DNA of 64,000 nt from Lactococcus formosensis (GTDB lineage Bacteria > Bacillota > Bacilli > Lactobacillales > Streptococcaceae): NCBI RefSeq assembly GCF_018403745.1, contig NZ_BOVP01000007.1, positions 32,619 to 96,618 of the forward strand. The letters run 5' to 3'. Below are positions 38,505 to 48,093 of the stretch, in pieces. The stretch's first letter is position 1. Each line of letters opens with the position of its first letter. The notes beneath the pieces are model-generated. The model saw only the letters and a program-made list of their open reading frames with translations. It was not told the DNA's origin and ran no database searches. A program made the translations under genes and the position numbers.

Positions 38505-39347
38505 ATGGCATTAAACAGTTTAGATGTTCAAAATAAAACATTTAACACACAGATGCGTGGTTACAATAAACATGAAATTGAAGAGTTTTTAGATATCGTT
38601 GTTCGTGACTACGATGAATTTGCACAAAAAATTAAAGATCAAGATCGCGAGCTCAAGGACTTACGTGAGCGCGTAAAATACTTTGATGATATGAAAGATT
38701 CCTTGAATAAGTCAATTGTAGTAGCACAAGATGCAGCAGACAATTTACGTGTTCAAGCACAAAGCGAGTCAAACAGTATTATTGCTGAAGCAAGCCAAAA
38801 AGGTCAACTCATTATTGAAGCCGCTAAAAAAGAAGCAGGAACAATCCTCAATCAAGCTTCTGATGATGCGCGTCGCTTGGTCCGTGATACAGATGATTTG
38901 AAACGTAAAATGCGTCTTTATCACCAACGTATGACTTCAATCATTGAAGCACAGTTGGCAAGTATTCATTCAGAGGATTGGCAAGATACTTTGGAAACAA
39001 CCTCTTCACATATCACAAATCCTGAAGAAAAGCTCCAAGAAATTGTGGATATGCAATTAAGCGGAACATCTTTGACAGGAACCAAAGGTCAGGGTGGAGC
39101 AAGTGTTGAAACTGCTGAGCACGATAAAGAGCCAGAAAAAGCAGCTGAAGTGGAAGAAACAGAAGTGCCACAAACCGTAAAAGAAGTCTTGGCTCCTGCT
39201 CTGGAAGAAGAAACTGAAAAAATACCCTCTAAAGAAGGCGAAGCTCCAAAAATTGCAGAAACTGAAAAAAATGAAGAAGCAACTTATCCAGTTTTTCCAG
39301 AGATGCAAACAGAAGTTCCAGATGTAGAAAAACCTGAACAAAAATAA
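38505..39347 (+). CDS. divIVA: Cell-cycle protein DivIVA
   Basis: 280 aa from the ATG at 38505, behind TTGGAGG. The N-terminal membrane-curvature domain is NSLDVQNKTFNTQMRGYN with KHEIEEFLD, followed by coiled coil to about residue 150. A very acidic Glu-rich C-terminal tail (about 200-280) ends the protein, longer than in Bacillus. It recruits wall-synthesis and segregation machinery to septum and poles and is a common PknB-type kinase substrate. Confidence 0.95.
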   Translation: MALNSLDVQNKTFNTQMRGYNKHEIEEFLDIVVRDYDEFAQKIKDQDRELKDLRERVKYFDDMKDSLNKSIVVAQDAADNLRVQAQSESNSIIAEASQKGQLIIEAAKKEAGTILNQASDDARRLVRDTDDLKRKMRLYHQRMTSIIEAQLASIHSEDWQDTLETTSSHITNPEEKLQEIVDMQLSGTSLTGTKGQGGASVETAEHDKEPEKAAEVEETEVPQTVKEVLAPALEEETEKIPSKEGEAPKIAETEKNEEATYPVFPEMQTEVPDVEKPEQK

Positions 39348-39357
39348 TCTAATTTTA

Positions 39358-39567
39358 GGACATGAAAAGAAAAATATATTTACAGCAAGTGAGTGTTGAT
39401 GAAAGTCTCATATTCCCTGTTTTTCGGCTTATCACCTAAATTATTCTAAGCCCAACTCGAGTAAGTTTAGACGTTGTACACGTTACGTACATTGAGTTCT
39501 CACTTTTTGTGAGAAAAATTAAGGTGGTACCACGGTCTTTCGTCCTTTTGCGAAAGGCTGTTTTTTA
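39358..39567 (+). ncRNA. T-box leader for ileS
   Basis: The T-box AAGGTGGTACCACGG (39521-39535) is followed by a terminator with CTTTCG/CGAAAG stem and T6 (39534-39566). TGGTACC gives a U pairing with the A discriminator of tRNA-Ile. Stem I lies in 39375-39465; I cannot assign the specifier codon with confidence (AUC or AUU candidates). Uncharged tRNA-Ile would favour read-through into ileS. Confidence 0.88.
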
Positions 39568-39571
39568 TTAT

Positions 39572-39612
39572 CATTCTTTCCGCTTTAGCGGATTAGAATG
39601 ATAATACGCAGG
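39572..39612 (+). repeat. 41-bp palindromic repeat, copy 1
   Basis: A hairpin-forming unit with ATTCT..CCGC tttа-type loop ..GCGG..AGAAT (core 39573-39599), identical over 41 bases to 39640-39680. It lies between the T-box terminator and ileS. Confidence 0.85.
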
Positions 39613-39639
39613 GAGCGAAGCGAGTTGTGAACCAAGAAA

Positions 39640-39680
39640 CATTCTTTCCGCTTTAGCGGATTAGAATGATAATACGCAGG
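39640..39680 (+). repeat. 41-bp palindromic repeat, copy 2
   Basis: Exact second copy of 39572-39612, offset 68 bp. Both copies are followed by AGC after one variable base, suggesting a recent tandem duplication of a longer unit. Confidence 0.85.
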
Positions 39681-39740
39681 AAGCTGATGATTAAGAGCTA
39701 CTGGTGAATAAATAGAGTTTAAAAGGAAGGTAAAAAAATT

Positions 39741-42527
39741 ATGAAAATTAAAGATACTTTGAATTTAGGGAAAACGGCTTTCCCGATGCGTGCAGGTCTG
39801 CCAAACAAAGAATCAGCTTGGCAAAAAGGCTGGGAAGAAGCAAAGCTTTATGAAGCACGTCAAGAACTGAACGAAGGTAAGCCATCATTTATGTTGCACG
39901 ATGGACCTCCCTATGCTAATGGGAATATCCACGTCGGACATGCCTTGAACAAAATTTCAAAAGATATTATTGTACGTTATAAATCCATGTCTGGTTTCCG
40001 TGCGCCATATGTTCCAGGATGGGATACTCATGGTTTACCTATCGAACAACAACTTTCAAAAGCGGGCATGAACCGTAAAGAAATGGACATGTTAGACTAT
40101 CTTGAGGAGTGTCGCAAATATGCGCTCAAGCAAGTAGATATGCAACGTTCAGACTTTAAGTCTTTAGGAGTTTTAGCAGATTGGGAACGTCCATATATGA
40201 CACTTCTCCCAGAATATGAAGCGGCACAAATTCGTGTCTTCGGTAAAATGGCGGAAAAAGGCTATATCTACAAAGGCCAAAAACCAATTTACTGGTCTCC
40301 TTCATCAGAAAGTTCATTGGCAGAAGCGGAAATTGAATACCAAGATGTCCGTTCTGCTTCAATCTTTGTGGCTTTCAAAGCAAAAGATGTTAAGGGCTTG
40401 TTACCAGAAGATGTAGAATTTGTTATCTGGACAACAACGCCTTGGACATTGCCAGCAAACATGGGGATTTTTGTACATCCAGACTATGAATATTCAGTAG
40501 TAGAAGTCGAAAAACGTAAATTTGTTGTTGCTTCAGAAATGCTCAATAAGGTAGCAGAAACTTTAGAGTGGGAAAACCCAACTGTTCTGCAAACACTTAA
40601 AGGCTCTGAAATGGATATGATGACGGCTCACCATCCATTTTATGATCGCGAATCATTGATTATGAATGGGGACTATGTCACACTTGAGTCTGGTACAGGT
40701 CTTGTTCATAGTGCACCTGGTCATGGTGAAGATGACTACTTCTTTAGTCGTAAGTATAAACTTGAAGTATTATCACCTGTAGATAACCGTGGATACTATA
40801 CAGATGAAGCTCCTGGTTTAGAAGGTATCTTCTACGATGAAGGAAACAAAATTGTAAGTAAATGGTTAGAAGAAAAAGGAGCTCTACTAAAGCTTGACTT
40901 CTTTACGCACAGTTACCCACATGATTGGCGTACAAAGAAACCTGTTATTTTCCGTGCGACACCACAATGGTTTGCATCGATTGATGATTTCCGTGAAAAT
41001 ATCCTACGTGAGATTGAACAAGTGGATTGGATTATTCCATGGGGGAAAACACGTCTCTATAATATGGTTCGTGACCGTGGAGATTGGGTCATTTCTCGTC
41101 AACGTGCTTGGGGTGTTCCACTGCCAATCTTCTATGCAGAAAATGGTGAGGCAATCATTACGCCAGAAACAACAGAACATGTTGCTCAACTTTTTGCTGA
41201 GCACGGTTCAAAAGTATGGGTTGAACGCGAAGCTAAAGATTTGTTGCCAGAGGGCTTCACTCATCCTGGGTCGCCAAACGGTGAATTCACAAAAGAAAAA
41301 GACATCATGGACGTCTGGTTTGATTCAGGTTCATCATGGAATGGTGTCCTGAACGAACGTGATTACTTGTCTTATCCTGCAGATCTCTATCTTGAAGGTT
41401 CAGACCAATATCGTGGATGGTTTAATTCATCAATCACAACATCAGTTGCTGTTAACGGTATTTCGCCATATAAAGCAGTTCTGTCACAAGGTTTTGTTCT
41501 TGATGGAAAAGGACGTAAGATGTCTAAATCTATCGGTAATACGATCTTGCCTTCAGATGTGACAGGAAAATTAGGGGCAGATATTCTTCGTCTTTGGGTA
41601 GCTTCTGTGGATACTGAAGCCGATGTTCGTGTTTCGATGGAGATCCTTAATCAAGTTTCAGAAGTCTATCGTAAAATCCGTAACACGATGCGCTTCTTGA
41701 TTGCAAATACTACAGATTTTGACAAGAATGTAAATGCTGTTTCATATGAAAACTTGCGCAGTGTTGATAAATACATGCTTGTCAAGTTCAATACATTGGT
41801 GAAATCAGTACGTGAAGCCTATGACTCATACAACTTCATGAGTGTTTACAAGCAAGTGATTAACTTCTTGACCAATGATTTGTCTGCTTTCTATCTCGAT
41901 TTTGCTAAGGATGTTGTTTATATTGAAGCAGCAGCTTCTGCTGATCGTCGTTCAATGCAAACCGTAATGTATACAATGCTTGCAGATTTGACGAAACTTT
42001 TAGTTCCAATCCTCCCACACACAGCAGAAGAAATTTGGTCATATCTTGAAGCAGAGACGGAAGAGTTTGCTTATCTTGCTGAAATGCCGGAAGTTAAAGA
42101 TTTTACTGGGGCAGAAGAATTACTTGGTGAATGGGAAGCTTTCCTTGAATTCCGAAATAAAGTACTCAAAGCACTTGAAGAAGCACGTGAAGCAAAACTC
42201 ATCGGTAAATCACTAGAAGCAAAAGTTACTGTTTATCCGAATGAAGTAGTTTCAAGCCTTCTTGTAAGCCTTGATGAAAATGTTGCGCAACTTCTTATTG
42301 TTTCAGAGTTCACTGTATCAAATGAAGCAGTACCAGAAACAGCTGTTAAATTTGACGATGTAGCTATTCTTGTAGAGCAAGCAGCTGGTCAAGTATGTGA
42401 CCGTTGTCGCCGTACAGATGTTACAGTTGGAACAGATGAAAATGAACATCTACATGCCCTTTGCTCAAGCTGTGCTACAATTGTAAAAAATGAATTTCCT
42501 CAAGTATTAACTGAAGGATTTGAATAA
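39741..42527 (+). CDS. ileS: Isoleucyl-tRNA synthetase
   Basis: 928 aa. HIGH-like motif [13 protein letters not shown] motif in [10 protein letters not shown], the CP1 editing domain with [10 protein letters not shown], and a C-terminal zinc-binding region CDRCRR...CSSCA. All expected parts are present. The ribosome-binding site is AAAAGGAAGG. Expression is governed by the T-box upstream. Confidence 0.97.
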   Translation: MKIKDTLNLGKTAFPMRAGLPNKESAWQKGWEEAKLYEARQELNEGKPSFMLHDGPPYANGNIHVGHALNKISKDIIVRYKSMSGFRAPYVPGWDTHGLPIEQQLSKAGMNRKEMDMLDYLEECRKYALKQVDMQRSDFKSLGVLADWERPYMTLLPEYEAAQIRVFGKMAEKGYIYKGQKPIYWSPSSESSLAEAEIEYQDVRSASIFVAFKAKDVKGLLPEDVEFVIWTTTPWTLPANMGIFVHPDYEYSVVEVEKRKFVVASEMLNKVAETLEWENPTVLQTLKGSEMDMMTAHHPFYDRESLIMNGDYVTLESGTGLVHSAPGHGEDDYFFSRKYKLEVLSPVDNRGYYTDEAPGLEGIFYDEGNKIVSKWLEEKGALLKLDFFTHSYPHDWRTKKPVIFRATPQWFASIDDFRENILREIEQVDWIIPWGKTRLYNMVRDRGDWVISRQRAWGVPLPIFYAENGEAIITPETTEHVAQLFAEHGSKVWVEREAKDLLPEGFTHPGSPNGEFTKEKDIMDVWFDSGSSWNGVLNERDYLSYPADLYLEGSDQYRGWFNSSITTSVAVNGISPYKAVLSQGFVLDGKGRKMSKSIGNTILPSDVTGKLGADILRLWVASVDTEADVRVSMEILNQVSEVYRKIRNTMRFLIANTTDFDKNVNAVSYENLRSVDKYMLVKFNTLVKSVREAYDSYNFMSVYKQVINFLTNDLSAFYLDFAKDVVYIEAAASADRRSMQTVMYTMLADLTKLLVPILPHTAEEIWSYLEAETEEFAYLAEMPEVKDFTGAEELLGEWEAFLEFRNKVLKALEEAREAKLIGKSLEAKVTVYPNEVVSSLLVSLDENVAQLLIVSEFTVSNEAVPETAVKFDDVAILVEQAAGQVCDRCRRTDVTVGTDENEHLHALCSSCATIVKNEFPQVLTEGFE

Positions 42528-42530
42528 GAT

Positions 42531-42557
42531 AAAAAGCTTGGCTCGCCAAGCTTTTTA
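42531..42557 (+). terminator. ileS terminator
   Basis: AAAAAGCTTGG / CCAAGCTTTTT hairpin. Confidence 0.85.
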
Positions 42558-42563
42558 TAATAT

Positions 42564-42590
42564 AAAAAACTGCTTCAAGCAGTTTTTTAA
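42564..42590 (-). terminator. Terminator for small minus-strand genes
   Basis: AAAAAACTGCTT / AAGCAGTTTTTT hairpin overlapping the stop of the 38-aa gene. Confidence 0.8.
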
Positions 42591-42703
42591 AATGCAGATA
42601 GTGCCATAGCTAAGGAGCTAAAGACAATGAGTATAAGCATTGCAACGACAACAACCATTGTCACTTTTTGAAAAGTCGATTTTTGTTTCTTTTTGTAAGC
42701 CAT
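42587..42703 (-). CDS. DUF4044-like small membrane protein
   Basis: 38 aa, too short for most gene callers. The start follows GAGGAAAC. A basic N-terminus (AYKKKQKSTFQK) leads into one strongly hydrophobic helix (VTMVVVVAMLILIVFSSLA). Matches the small DUF4044 proteins I know from streptococci and lactococci. Function unknown. It has its own terminator directly after the stop and is probably co-transcribed with the 60-aa gene upstream. Confidence 0.75.
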   Translation of the reverse strand: MAYKKKQKSTFQKVTMVVVVAMLILIVFSSLAMALSAF

Positions 42704-42764
42704 AGTTTCCTCGTTATTTATTATTCTCAATTCTATTCTAGCAGTAAATCAGTAAAATGTCACA

Positions 42765-42947
42765 CTATTTACCAGAGTCTGCTTTTTCGGATTTTGAAGA
42801 ATCTTTTGGTTCTAAGAATTTTGCAAATGGATCTTCTTGTTTATCAGATTTTTTTATTACTTTATCAGTATCTAAATCCCCAGTTGAGACACCTAAATCA
42901 TCCATCATTTTATCGAAATCATCACGTTTTCTAAAAGTTAATCCCAT
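42765..42947 (-). CDS. SPJ_0845-like small acidic protein
   Basis: 60 aa from the ATG at 42945-42947; the start at 42968 would leave the ribosome-binding site AAGGAG inside the gene. Begins MGLTFRKRDDFDKMMDDL and continues as a Lys/Asp/Ser-rich soluble tail. It resembles a small streptococcal family of unknown function. Encoded between ileS and tuf, on the opposite strand. Confidence 0.7.
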   Translation of the reverse strand: MGLTFRKRDDFDKMMDDLGVSTGDLDTDKVIKKSDKQEDPFAKFLEPKDSSKSEKADSGK

Positions 42948-43024
42948 ATCGACATTACTCCTTATCATTTTTTATATATTTTACTACGAAAAGCCAAAAA
43001 AAGCCAGATAAATAGCAATAAAGT

Positions 43025-43053
43025 TTGCAATTACAGCGAAAATCCAGTATAAT
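43025..43053 (+). promoter_or_regulatory. tuf promoter
   Basis: TTGCAA (43025-43030), 17-bp spacer, TATAAT (43048-43053). Confidence 0.85.
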
Positions 43054-43129
43054 GTTAAGGAACGGTAGTTTGTGTAATGGCACTGCTACCTATAAAAAAT
43101 ATATTTTTTCTCAAAGGAGACATTTTAAA

Positions 43130-44317
43130 ATGGCTAAAGAAGTTTACGACCGTAGCAAACCGCACGTAAATATTGGTACTATCGGACACGTTGACCATGG
43201 TAAAACTACCCTCTCAGCTGCAATCTCTAAAGTATTGTCTGACAAAGGTTACTCTAAAGCGACTGATTTCGCAGCTATCGATGCTGCACCTGAAGAACGC
43301 GAACGTGGTATCACTATCAACACTGCTCACATCGAGTACGAAACTGATAAACGTCACTATGCCCACATCGACGCTCCAGGTCACGCGGACTACGTTAAAA
43401 ACATGATCACTGGTGCTGCCCAAATGGACGGTGCGATCCTCGTTGTTGCTGCAACTGACGGACCAATGCCACAAACACGTGAACACATCTTGCTTTCACG
43501 TCAAGTTGGTGTTAAATACCTCATCGTATTCCTTAACAAAGCTGACCTCGTTGATGACGAAGAACTTATGGAACTTGTTGAAATGGAAGTTCGTGACCTC
43601 TTGTCAGAATACGACTTCCCAGGTGACGATACTCCAGTAATCGCTGGTTCAGCTCTTGGTGCTTTGAACGGTGAACCTCAATGGGTTGCTAAAGTTGAAG
43701 AACTTATGGATATCGTTGACGAATACATCCCAACTCCAGAACGTGACACTGACAAACCATTGTTGCTTCCAGTCGAAGACGTATTCTCAATCACTGGTCG
43801 TGGTACAGTTGCTTCAGGTCGTATCGAACGTGGTACTGTTAAAGTCAACGACGAAATCGAAATCGTTGGTATCAAAGAAGACACTAAAAAAGCTGTTGTT
43901 ACTGGTATCGAAATGTTCCGTAAAACACTTGAAGAAGGTCTTGCCGGCGATAACGTTGGTGTACTTCTCCGTGGTGTTCAACGTGATGAAATCGAACGTG
44001 GTCAAGTTATCGCTAAACCAGGTTCAATCACTCCACACACTAAATTTGAAGGTGAAGTTTACGTATTGAGCAAAGAAGAAGGCGGACGTCACACTCCATT
44101 CTTCGACAACTACCGTCCTCAATTCTACTTCCACACAACTGACGTTACTGGTTCAGTTAAACTTCCAGAAGGTACTGAAATGGTAATGCCTGGTGATAAC
44201 GTTCACATCGACGTTGAACTTATCCACCCAGTTGCGATCGAACAAGGAACTACTTTCTCTATCCGTGAAGGTGGACGTACTGTTGGTTCAGGTATCGTAG
44301 CTGAAATCAAAGCATAA
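43130..44317 (+). CDS. tuf: Elongation factor Tu
   Basis: 395 aa from the ATG at 43130, behind AAAGGAG; the upstream frame from 43025 covers the promoter and is not coding. GTPase that delivers aminoacyl-tRNA to the ribosome. [18 protein letters not shown] and NKADLVDD are the G1, G3 and G4 motifs. Codon use is strongly biased to C-ending and CGT/GGT codons, as for a very highly expressed gene. It stands alone with its own promoter and terminator. Confidence 0.98.
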   Translation: MAKEVYDRSKPHVNIGTIGHVDHGKTTLSAAISKVLSDKGYSKATDFAAIDAAPEERERGITINTAHIEYETDKRHYAHIDAPGHADYVKNMITGAAQMDGAILVVAATDGPMPQTREHILLSRQVGVKYLIVFLNKADLVDDEELMELVEMEVRDLLSEYDFPGDDTPVIAGSALGALNGEPQWVAKVEELMDIVDEYIPTPERDTDKPLLLPVEDVFSITGRGTVASGRIERGTVKVNDEIEIVGIKEDTKKAVVTGIEMFRKTLEEGLAGDNVGVLLRGVQRDEIERGQVIAKPGSITPHTKFEGEVYVLSKEEGGRHTPFFDNYRPQFYFHTTDVTGSVKLPEGTEMVMPGDNVHIDVELIHPVAIEQGTTFSIREGGRTVGSGIVAEIKA

Positions 44318-44351
44318 TTCATAAAGAATTATTGAAGTAATCTTACTTCCT

Positions 44352-44380
44352 AAAAACCTCACAGTTTGTGAGGTTTTTTT
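44352..44380 (+). terminator. tuf terminator
   Basis: AAAAACCTCAC agtt TGTGAGGTTTTTTT hairpin. Confidence 0.9.
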
Positions 44381-44410
44381 GTAACGATTTTCTTCAAGGG
44401 TGGGAGATAT

Positions 44411-44442
44411 AAAAAAACTCCTATTAGGATAGGGAGTTTTTT
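44411..44442 (-). terminator. Terminator of DUF1831/desulfurase transcript
   Basis: AAAAAACTCCTAT / ATAGGGAGTTTTTT hairpin just beyond the DUF1831 stop on the minus strand. Confidence 0.8.
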
Positions 44443-44785
44443 AGGCTTTGTTTTTAATAAAAATGTCACGATCAACAAAGGTATCCATTTGGAAATAAAA
44501 TTTTTCTTGGATAATTTCGCTGGCATTTTTAAAGATATTCACATTGCGTAATCCTGATTTATCAGTAACTGATAGTTTAAAGCCTGTTAAATCAGGGTTA
44601 ATAATAATTTTAAGGAGGAAGCCTTGACCAGAATTTGGAACTTCTTCAAGTATACGTTTAAACTCAAAGTTTCCGATATTATTTTGAGAAAAAGTTGTGT
44701 CTTTGAGTGTAAATTTTTTAACTTTTGGCGATAAGGTATAGCTGTATTTACAGCCCTCAAGTTTTTTTTCAGTAATAAAAGCCAT
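44441..44785 (-). CDS. DUF1831-family protein
   Basis: 114 aa soluble protein beginning MAFITEKKLEGCKYSY. It corresponds to DUF1831, a Lactobacillales family commonly encoded next to a cysteine desulfurase, as here (three bases downstream of it). Function unknown; the pairing suggests sulfur transfer, possibly for tRNA thiolation. Confidence 0.75.
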   Translation of the reverse strand: MAFITEKKLEGCKYSYTLSPKVKKFTLKDTTFSQNNIGNFEFKRILEEVPNSGQGFLLKIIINPDLTGFKLSVTDKSGLRNVNIFKNASEIIQEKFYFQMDTFVDRDIFIKNKA

Positions 44786-44788
44786 CTT

Positions 44789-45907
44789 TTATAGTGCCCT
44801 TTCTTTTAGTGCATTAACAAAATTATTAATTTCTTCTTCAGTATTGAGTTCTGAAAAAGATACACGAATATTTTCTTTAAGTTTTGGTGATTGACTTCCG
44901 TACACAGCTTCGAGAACATGCGAAGGATCAACCGTTCCAGCCGTACAGGCTGAACCTGTTGAAATTGCTACACCAGCTAGATCAAGTTTTGCCAGTAATA
45001 AATCATGATTTTTTCCTGGAAAGCCGATATTCACAACATGTGGCATACTAGGACCAAATTCGTGTGTGTAGTATTCGATATCTGAAAGATTTTTAAAAAG
45101 TAAAGCTCTTAGCTTTTCAACATGTGTATAATTATCATTCATATTATCTGTAGCTATTTGTAGCGCTTTAGCCATACCCAGAAGTGAATGGAGATTTTCT
45201 GTACCTGCACGTCGCTTCTCTTCTTGCTCACCACCGTGGATGATACTGTCGAATTGTAAACCAGAACGATGATAAAGGAAGCCGACTCCTTTTGGACCAT
45301 GAAATTTATGACCACTAGCTGAAAGAAAATCGATTTTTAGCTCTTCTGGATGTACAGGGATTTTCCCCATTGTTTGTACTGAATCAACATGAAAAACAGC
45401 TTGGTGATTTTCTAAAAGTTGTCCAACTTCTTTGATTGGAAGCAGTTGACCTGTTTCATTATTAGCCATCATCATTGAAACGAGAATCGTATCTTCCCGT
45501 AGTTCGTTTTCAATTAACTGAGCAGGAAAAGAACCATCAGCTTGAGGCTGAACAAAAGTAACGTCAAAGCCATAACGGGTTTTCAAATAGTTAAGTGCGT
45601 TAAGTACGGAGGGATGTTCTAAGGCAGTGGTAATAATATGATTCCCGCTTTGACGATGAGCTAAAGCATAACCGACCAAAGCAGTGGAGTTGGATTCGCT
45701 TCCGCCGGAAGTAAAAGTGATTGTTCCAGGAGAAACTTCTAGTACTTTGGCCACTGTTTCTCGTGCTTGACGTACGATTTGGCTCGCTTGACGACCAAAA
45801 GTATGGGTACTGGATGGATTACCAAAATTGTTAGCAAGAACTTCTGTCATGACATCAACAACTTCAGGAAGTATAGGCGTTGTTGCGGCATTATCTAGAT
45901 ATATAAT
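44789..45907 (-). CDS. Cysteine desulfurase, apparent AUU start
   Basis: 372 aa if it starts at the ATT at 45905-45907. PLP enzyme that draws sulfur from cysteine. SGHKFHGPKG carries the PLP lysine and STGSACTAG the catalytic cysteine. The usual family N-terminus (M)IYLDNAATTP is encoded at 45866-45904, but the codon before it is ATT (ATTATATAT), eight A residues after GAGAGG, which is ideal ribosome-binding spacing. The first ATG (45848-45850) has no ribosome-binding site and would delete the conserved start. Alternatives are slippage on the A9 run or a sequencing error. Confidence 0.85.
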   Translation of the reverse strand: MIYLDNAATTPILPEVVDVMTEVLANNFGNPSSTHTFGRQASQIVRQARETVAKVLEVSPGTITFTSGGSESNSTALVGYALAHRQSGNHIITTALEHPSVLNALNYLKTRYGFDVTFVQPQADGSFPAQLIENELREDTILVSMMMANNETGQLLPIKEVGQLLENHQAVFHVDSVQTMGKIPVHPEELKIDFLSASGHKFHGPKGVGFLYHRSGLQFDSIIHGGEQEEKRRAGTENLHSLLGMAKALQIATDNMNDNYTHVEKLRALLFKNLSDIEYYTHEFGPSMPHVVNIGFPGKNHDLLLAKLDLAGVAISTGSACTAGTVDPSHVLEAVYGSQSPKLKENIRVSFSELNTEEEINNFVNALKERAL

Positions 45908-45968
45908 TTTTTTTTCCTCTCTTTCGAGTTTCTTTCAAAAGTTTTATTTCAAGGGGAGCTAAGGTCAT
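45891..45968 (-). other. Overlapping 25-codon ORF before cysteine desulfurase
   Basis: ATG at 45966-45968, stop inside the desulfurase start region. Removal of one A from the A9 run (45907-45915) would fuse it in frame to the desulfurase. The ribosome-binding site is weak (AAGG, ten bases away). It may be a leader peptide or mere chance. Confidence 0.3.
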
Positions 45969-46168
45969 ATTGACTCGACCTTTTTCATAAATGCATGTAT
46001 TTCATTTATATACTCTATACGAAAGCTTAATGACAATCGTAAGTTCCCATTACCTCTATATTACCATGTTTTATATTTTTTTTCTGTAATTTCGAACACT
46101 TTTGCTAAATTTTGAGGAAAATGGAGAGTGTTAGTGGAAAAGAGTTACCGAATGAATGATACGATATG

Positions 46169-46202
46169 AAAAAAGCCACCTAGGCAGAGAGGTGACTTTT
46201 TA
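46169..46202. terminator. Hairpin terminator in desulfurase-prs spacer
   Basis: AAAAAAGCCACC / GGTGACTTTTT stem with T-run on one side and A-run on the other. Confidence 0.7.
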
Positions 46203-46588
46203 AAGATGTATTAATTATATTATTGTAATCTGCCTACACCAATTATAACACTGACAAAGCCCAAAGTATAGTTTTTAAGATGATGTGGAGCAGTCTAAAC
46301 ATGGAGAATATAATAAATTTAAATCTGTTGAGTAGTTTTAAAGAAAAGGAAGAAAAAATATAAGGGAAGGTACCTCGGCATTAATTGCAATTATTTTAGG
46401 GGCGTAGTTCAAGCGTATCAAAAAAGGAGCTCATTAAAAAAAAGGGAGGAGAAATCATCGCCAGCTTTGTTAACAAAAGGTAACGCCATGCGGAAGAAGG
46501 TATGTTATATTGAATACGGCAAATCAAAATAACGATTAAAATTTCCTGAATGTGAAGTCCCGTCTTGCCAGCGTGGCTTTTTTCATAT

Positions 46589-46612
46589 AAAAAAACCAGC
46601 TAAGAGCTGGTT
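46589..46612 (-). terminator. prs terminator
   Basis: AACCAGCT aag AGCTGGTT hairpin; on the minus strand it is followed by T7. Confidence 0.85.
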
Positions 46613-46646
46613 GATGAATGAACTGAAATATTATTCAGAGTAGATT

Positions 46647-47612
46647 TTAGTCTTGATTTTTATCAAATTTGAAGAGTGGAGATACAGGACGTCCTTCGTG
46701 AATACGAAGAATTGCATCTGCCATATGTTTATCTACACTAAGGTATTTTACATTGTTAGGTTTGCGATTTTTAGTCGCTACAGAGTCGGTAACGAGGACT
46801 TCGCAAATTCCTGATTTTTCAAGTAAGTCAGCAGCAGTGTTGGTAAAGAGGCCATGACTTGCTACAGCGTAAACATCCCCAGCACCTGCTTCACGTACTA
46901 CAGAAGCAGCATTTGAGAAAGTTACACCTGTGTTGAGGATATCGTCAATGAGAATAACTTTTTTGCCTTCAACATTACCGATGATATATCCATTTTCACG
47001 TTTCGCGTCGTCATCTTCATAGTCAACAATGGCAATAGGAGCTTCGAGATATTCTGCAAGGCTACGCGCACGTTTGATTCCTGAGTTTTTAGGAGCAACT
47101 ACAACAACGTCATCGCCAGATAATCCTTGATTCATGTAGTATTCAGCGAAGAGCGGAACTGTGAAGAGATTATCTACAGGAATATCAAAGAAACCTTGCA
47201 CTTGAACGGCGTGGATATCTAAAGTGAGTAAGCGATCTGCACCAGCTTTGACGAGCATATCAGCTACAAGCTTGGCTGTGATGGGTTCACGGCTTGATGC
47301 AGTTCGGTCTTGACGCGCATAACCAAAGTATGGCATAACGATATTGACAGAATGTGCAGAAGCGCGGACGCAAGCATCGATCATGATCAACAATTCCCAA
47401 ATGTTATCATTGACGGGACAACTTGTTGACTGGATAATATAAACATCATGATTACGAACACTTTCTTCCATGTTGATCATGATTTCTCCGTCAGAAAATT
47501 GTTTTGAAGTCACTTTCCCCAAAGGAACATCCATAATTTTGCTAATTTTTTCAGCCAATTCAGGATTTGAGTTCAGTGAAAAAAGTTTAAGTTGTGCGTC
47601 AGAATAAGTCAC
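46647..47612 (-). CDS. prs: Ribose-phosphate pyrophosphokinase
   Basis: 321 aa. GTG start behind AGGAGAAAAA. It makes PRPP for purine, pyrimidine, histidine and NAD synthesis. [14 protein letters not shown], the ATP-binding [10 protein letters not shown], the PRPP-binding [14 protein letters not shown], and C-terminal [10 protein letters not shown] are visible. Full length. Possible promoter TTGATA-17-TATTAT lies close to the start. Confidence 0.96.
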   Translation of the reverse strand: MTYSDAQLKLFSLNSNPELAEKISKIMDVPLGKVTSKQFSDGEIMINMEESVRNHDVYIIQSTSCPVNDNIWELLIMIDACVRASAHSVNIVMPYFGYARQDRTASSREPITAKLVADMLVKAGADRLLTLDIHAVQVQGFFDIPVDNLFTVPLFAEYYMNQGLSGDDVVVVAPKNSGIKRARSLAEYLEAPIAIVDYEDDDAKRENGYIIGNVEGKKVILIDDILNTGVTFSNAASVVREAGAGDVYAVASHGLFTNTAADLLEKSGICEVLVTDSVATKNRKPNNVKYLSVDKHMADAILRIHEGRPVSPLFKFDKNQD

Positions 47613-47681
47613 AGTTTTTCTCCTATAATATTATGATATGTCTATTCTATCAAATTTGAGGGGGATTTCATAGCGCTATTT

Positions 47682-47699
47682 ACGTGAAAGATTTCACGT
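47682..47699. promoter_or_regulatory. Rex-like palindrome upstream of prs
   Basis: ACGTGAAAGATTTCACGT, with 8-bp perfect arms. The core GTGAAnnnnTTCAC equals that of Rex boxes (TTGTGAAnnnnTTCACAA), but the outer bases differ. It lies about 70 bp upstream of prs and 130 bp before the B12 leader promoter. The regulator is unknown. Confidence 0.45.
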
Positions 47700-47825
47700 T
47701 ACCTGAATAAAGATTATAATGTGGAATTTTATAATATATAGTGTTAAAAATTTAGCGCTGCCTTCTTATTTGGCATGTTGCATAGGATAAGCAAGTGTTT
47801 TAGCTACCGAAGTTAAGTGTAGACA

Positions 47826-48080
47826 TGGTAAAATAAGAGGGATATTATGCCTCGAGCTGGCATAAAATAGAAATAATAAAAGAGCAGCAACAATCATGGA
47901 ATGGGGTGTGATTCCTCAGCAGTCCTTAGTCTACTGTGATGCTATAAGCTAAGCCAGATCTTTGAGTGTTGATGAGTAAATAGAAGCTATCAAGGACTTT
48001 TGTTTATTTTTCTTTCTTTTTTTGTGTATTCAAAAATAAGAGAAAAATAAAGTGCCTTGCTTAAGCGAGGCTTTTTTGAA
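47826..48080 (+). ncRNA. Cobalamin riboswitch
   Basis: Begins after an extended -10 (TGGTAAAAT, 47826-47834). Conserved segments in order: GGAATGGGGTGTGATTCC (47898-47915), CAGCAGTCC...CTACTGTGA (to 47939), and AGCCAGA (47952-47958), the degenerate B12 box. The expression platform is an intrinsic terminator GCCTTGC/GCGAGGC plus T6 (48054-48077) just before the btuF ribosome-binding site. The downstream genes are a vitamin-B12-type ABC transporter, so cobalamin would turn off its import. Confidence 0.85.
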
Positions 48081-48093
48081 TGAGGAGATAAAA

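Larger units (their letters stand above)
45969..46646. other. Intergenic region with terminators and decayed-looking small ORFs
   Basis: 45969-46080 holds a likely desulfurase promoter on the minus strand (TTGTCA, 18 bases, TATATA). 46169-46202 is a hairpin plus T-run. 46280-46535 contains fragments with good ribosome-binding-like sequences: a 20-codon ORF at 46301-46363 and a 14-codon ORF at 46488-46532. Between them, three frames in turn read as a hydrophobic helix and a basic tail, as if a small membrane-protein gene had broken by frameshifts. I do not recognise it. Confidence 0.4.

Noticed and set aside
39057..39341. Minus-strand ORF opposite the divIVA tail, rich in Phe and Ser
   Set aside because: It mirrors the GAA/AAA-rich Glu-Lys tail and is a compositional artefact.
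39572..39680. Two-copy repeat considered as a CRISPR remnant
   Set aside because: Only two copies, a single 27-bp spacer, strongly palindromic over the whole unit and no cas genes; it fits a duplicated hairpin element better.
43173..44069. Several long ORFs in other frames inside tuf
   Set aside because: They are shadows produced by the strong codon bias of tuf; none has a ribosome-binding site or family resemblance.
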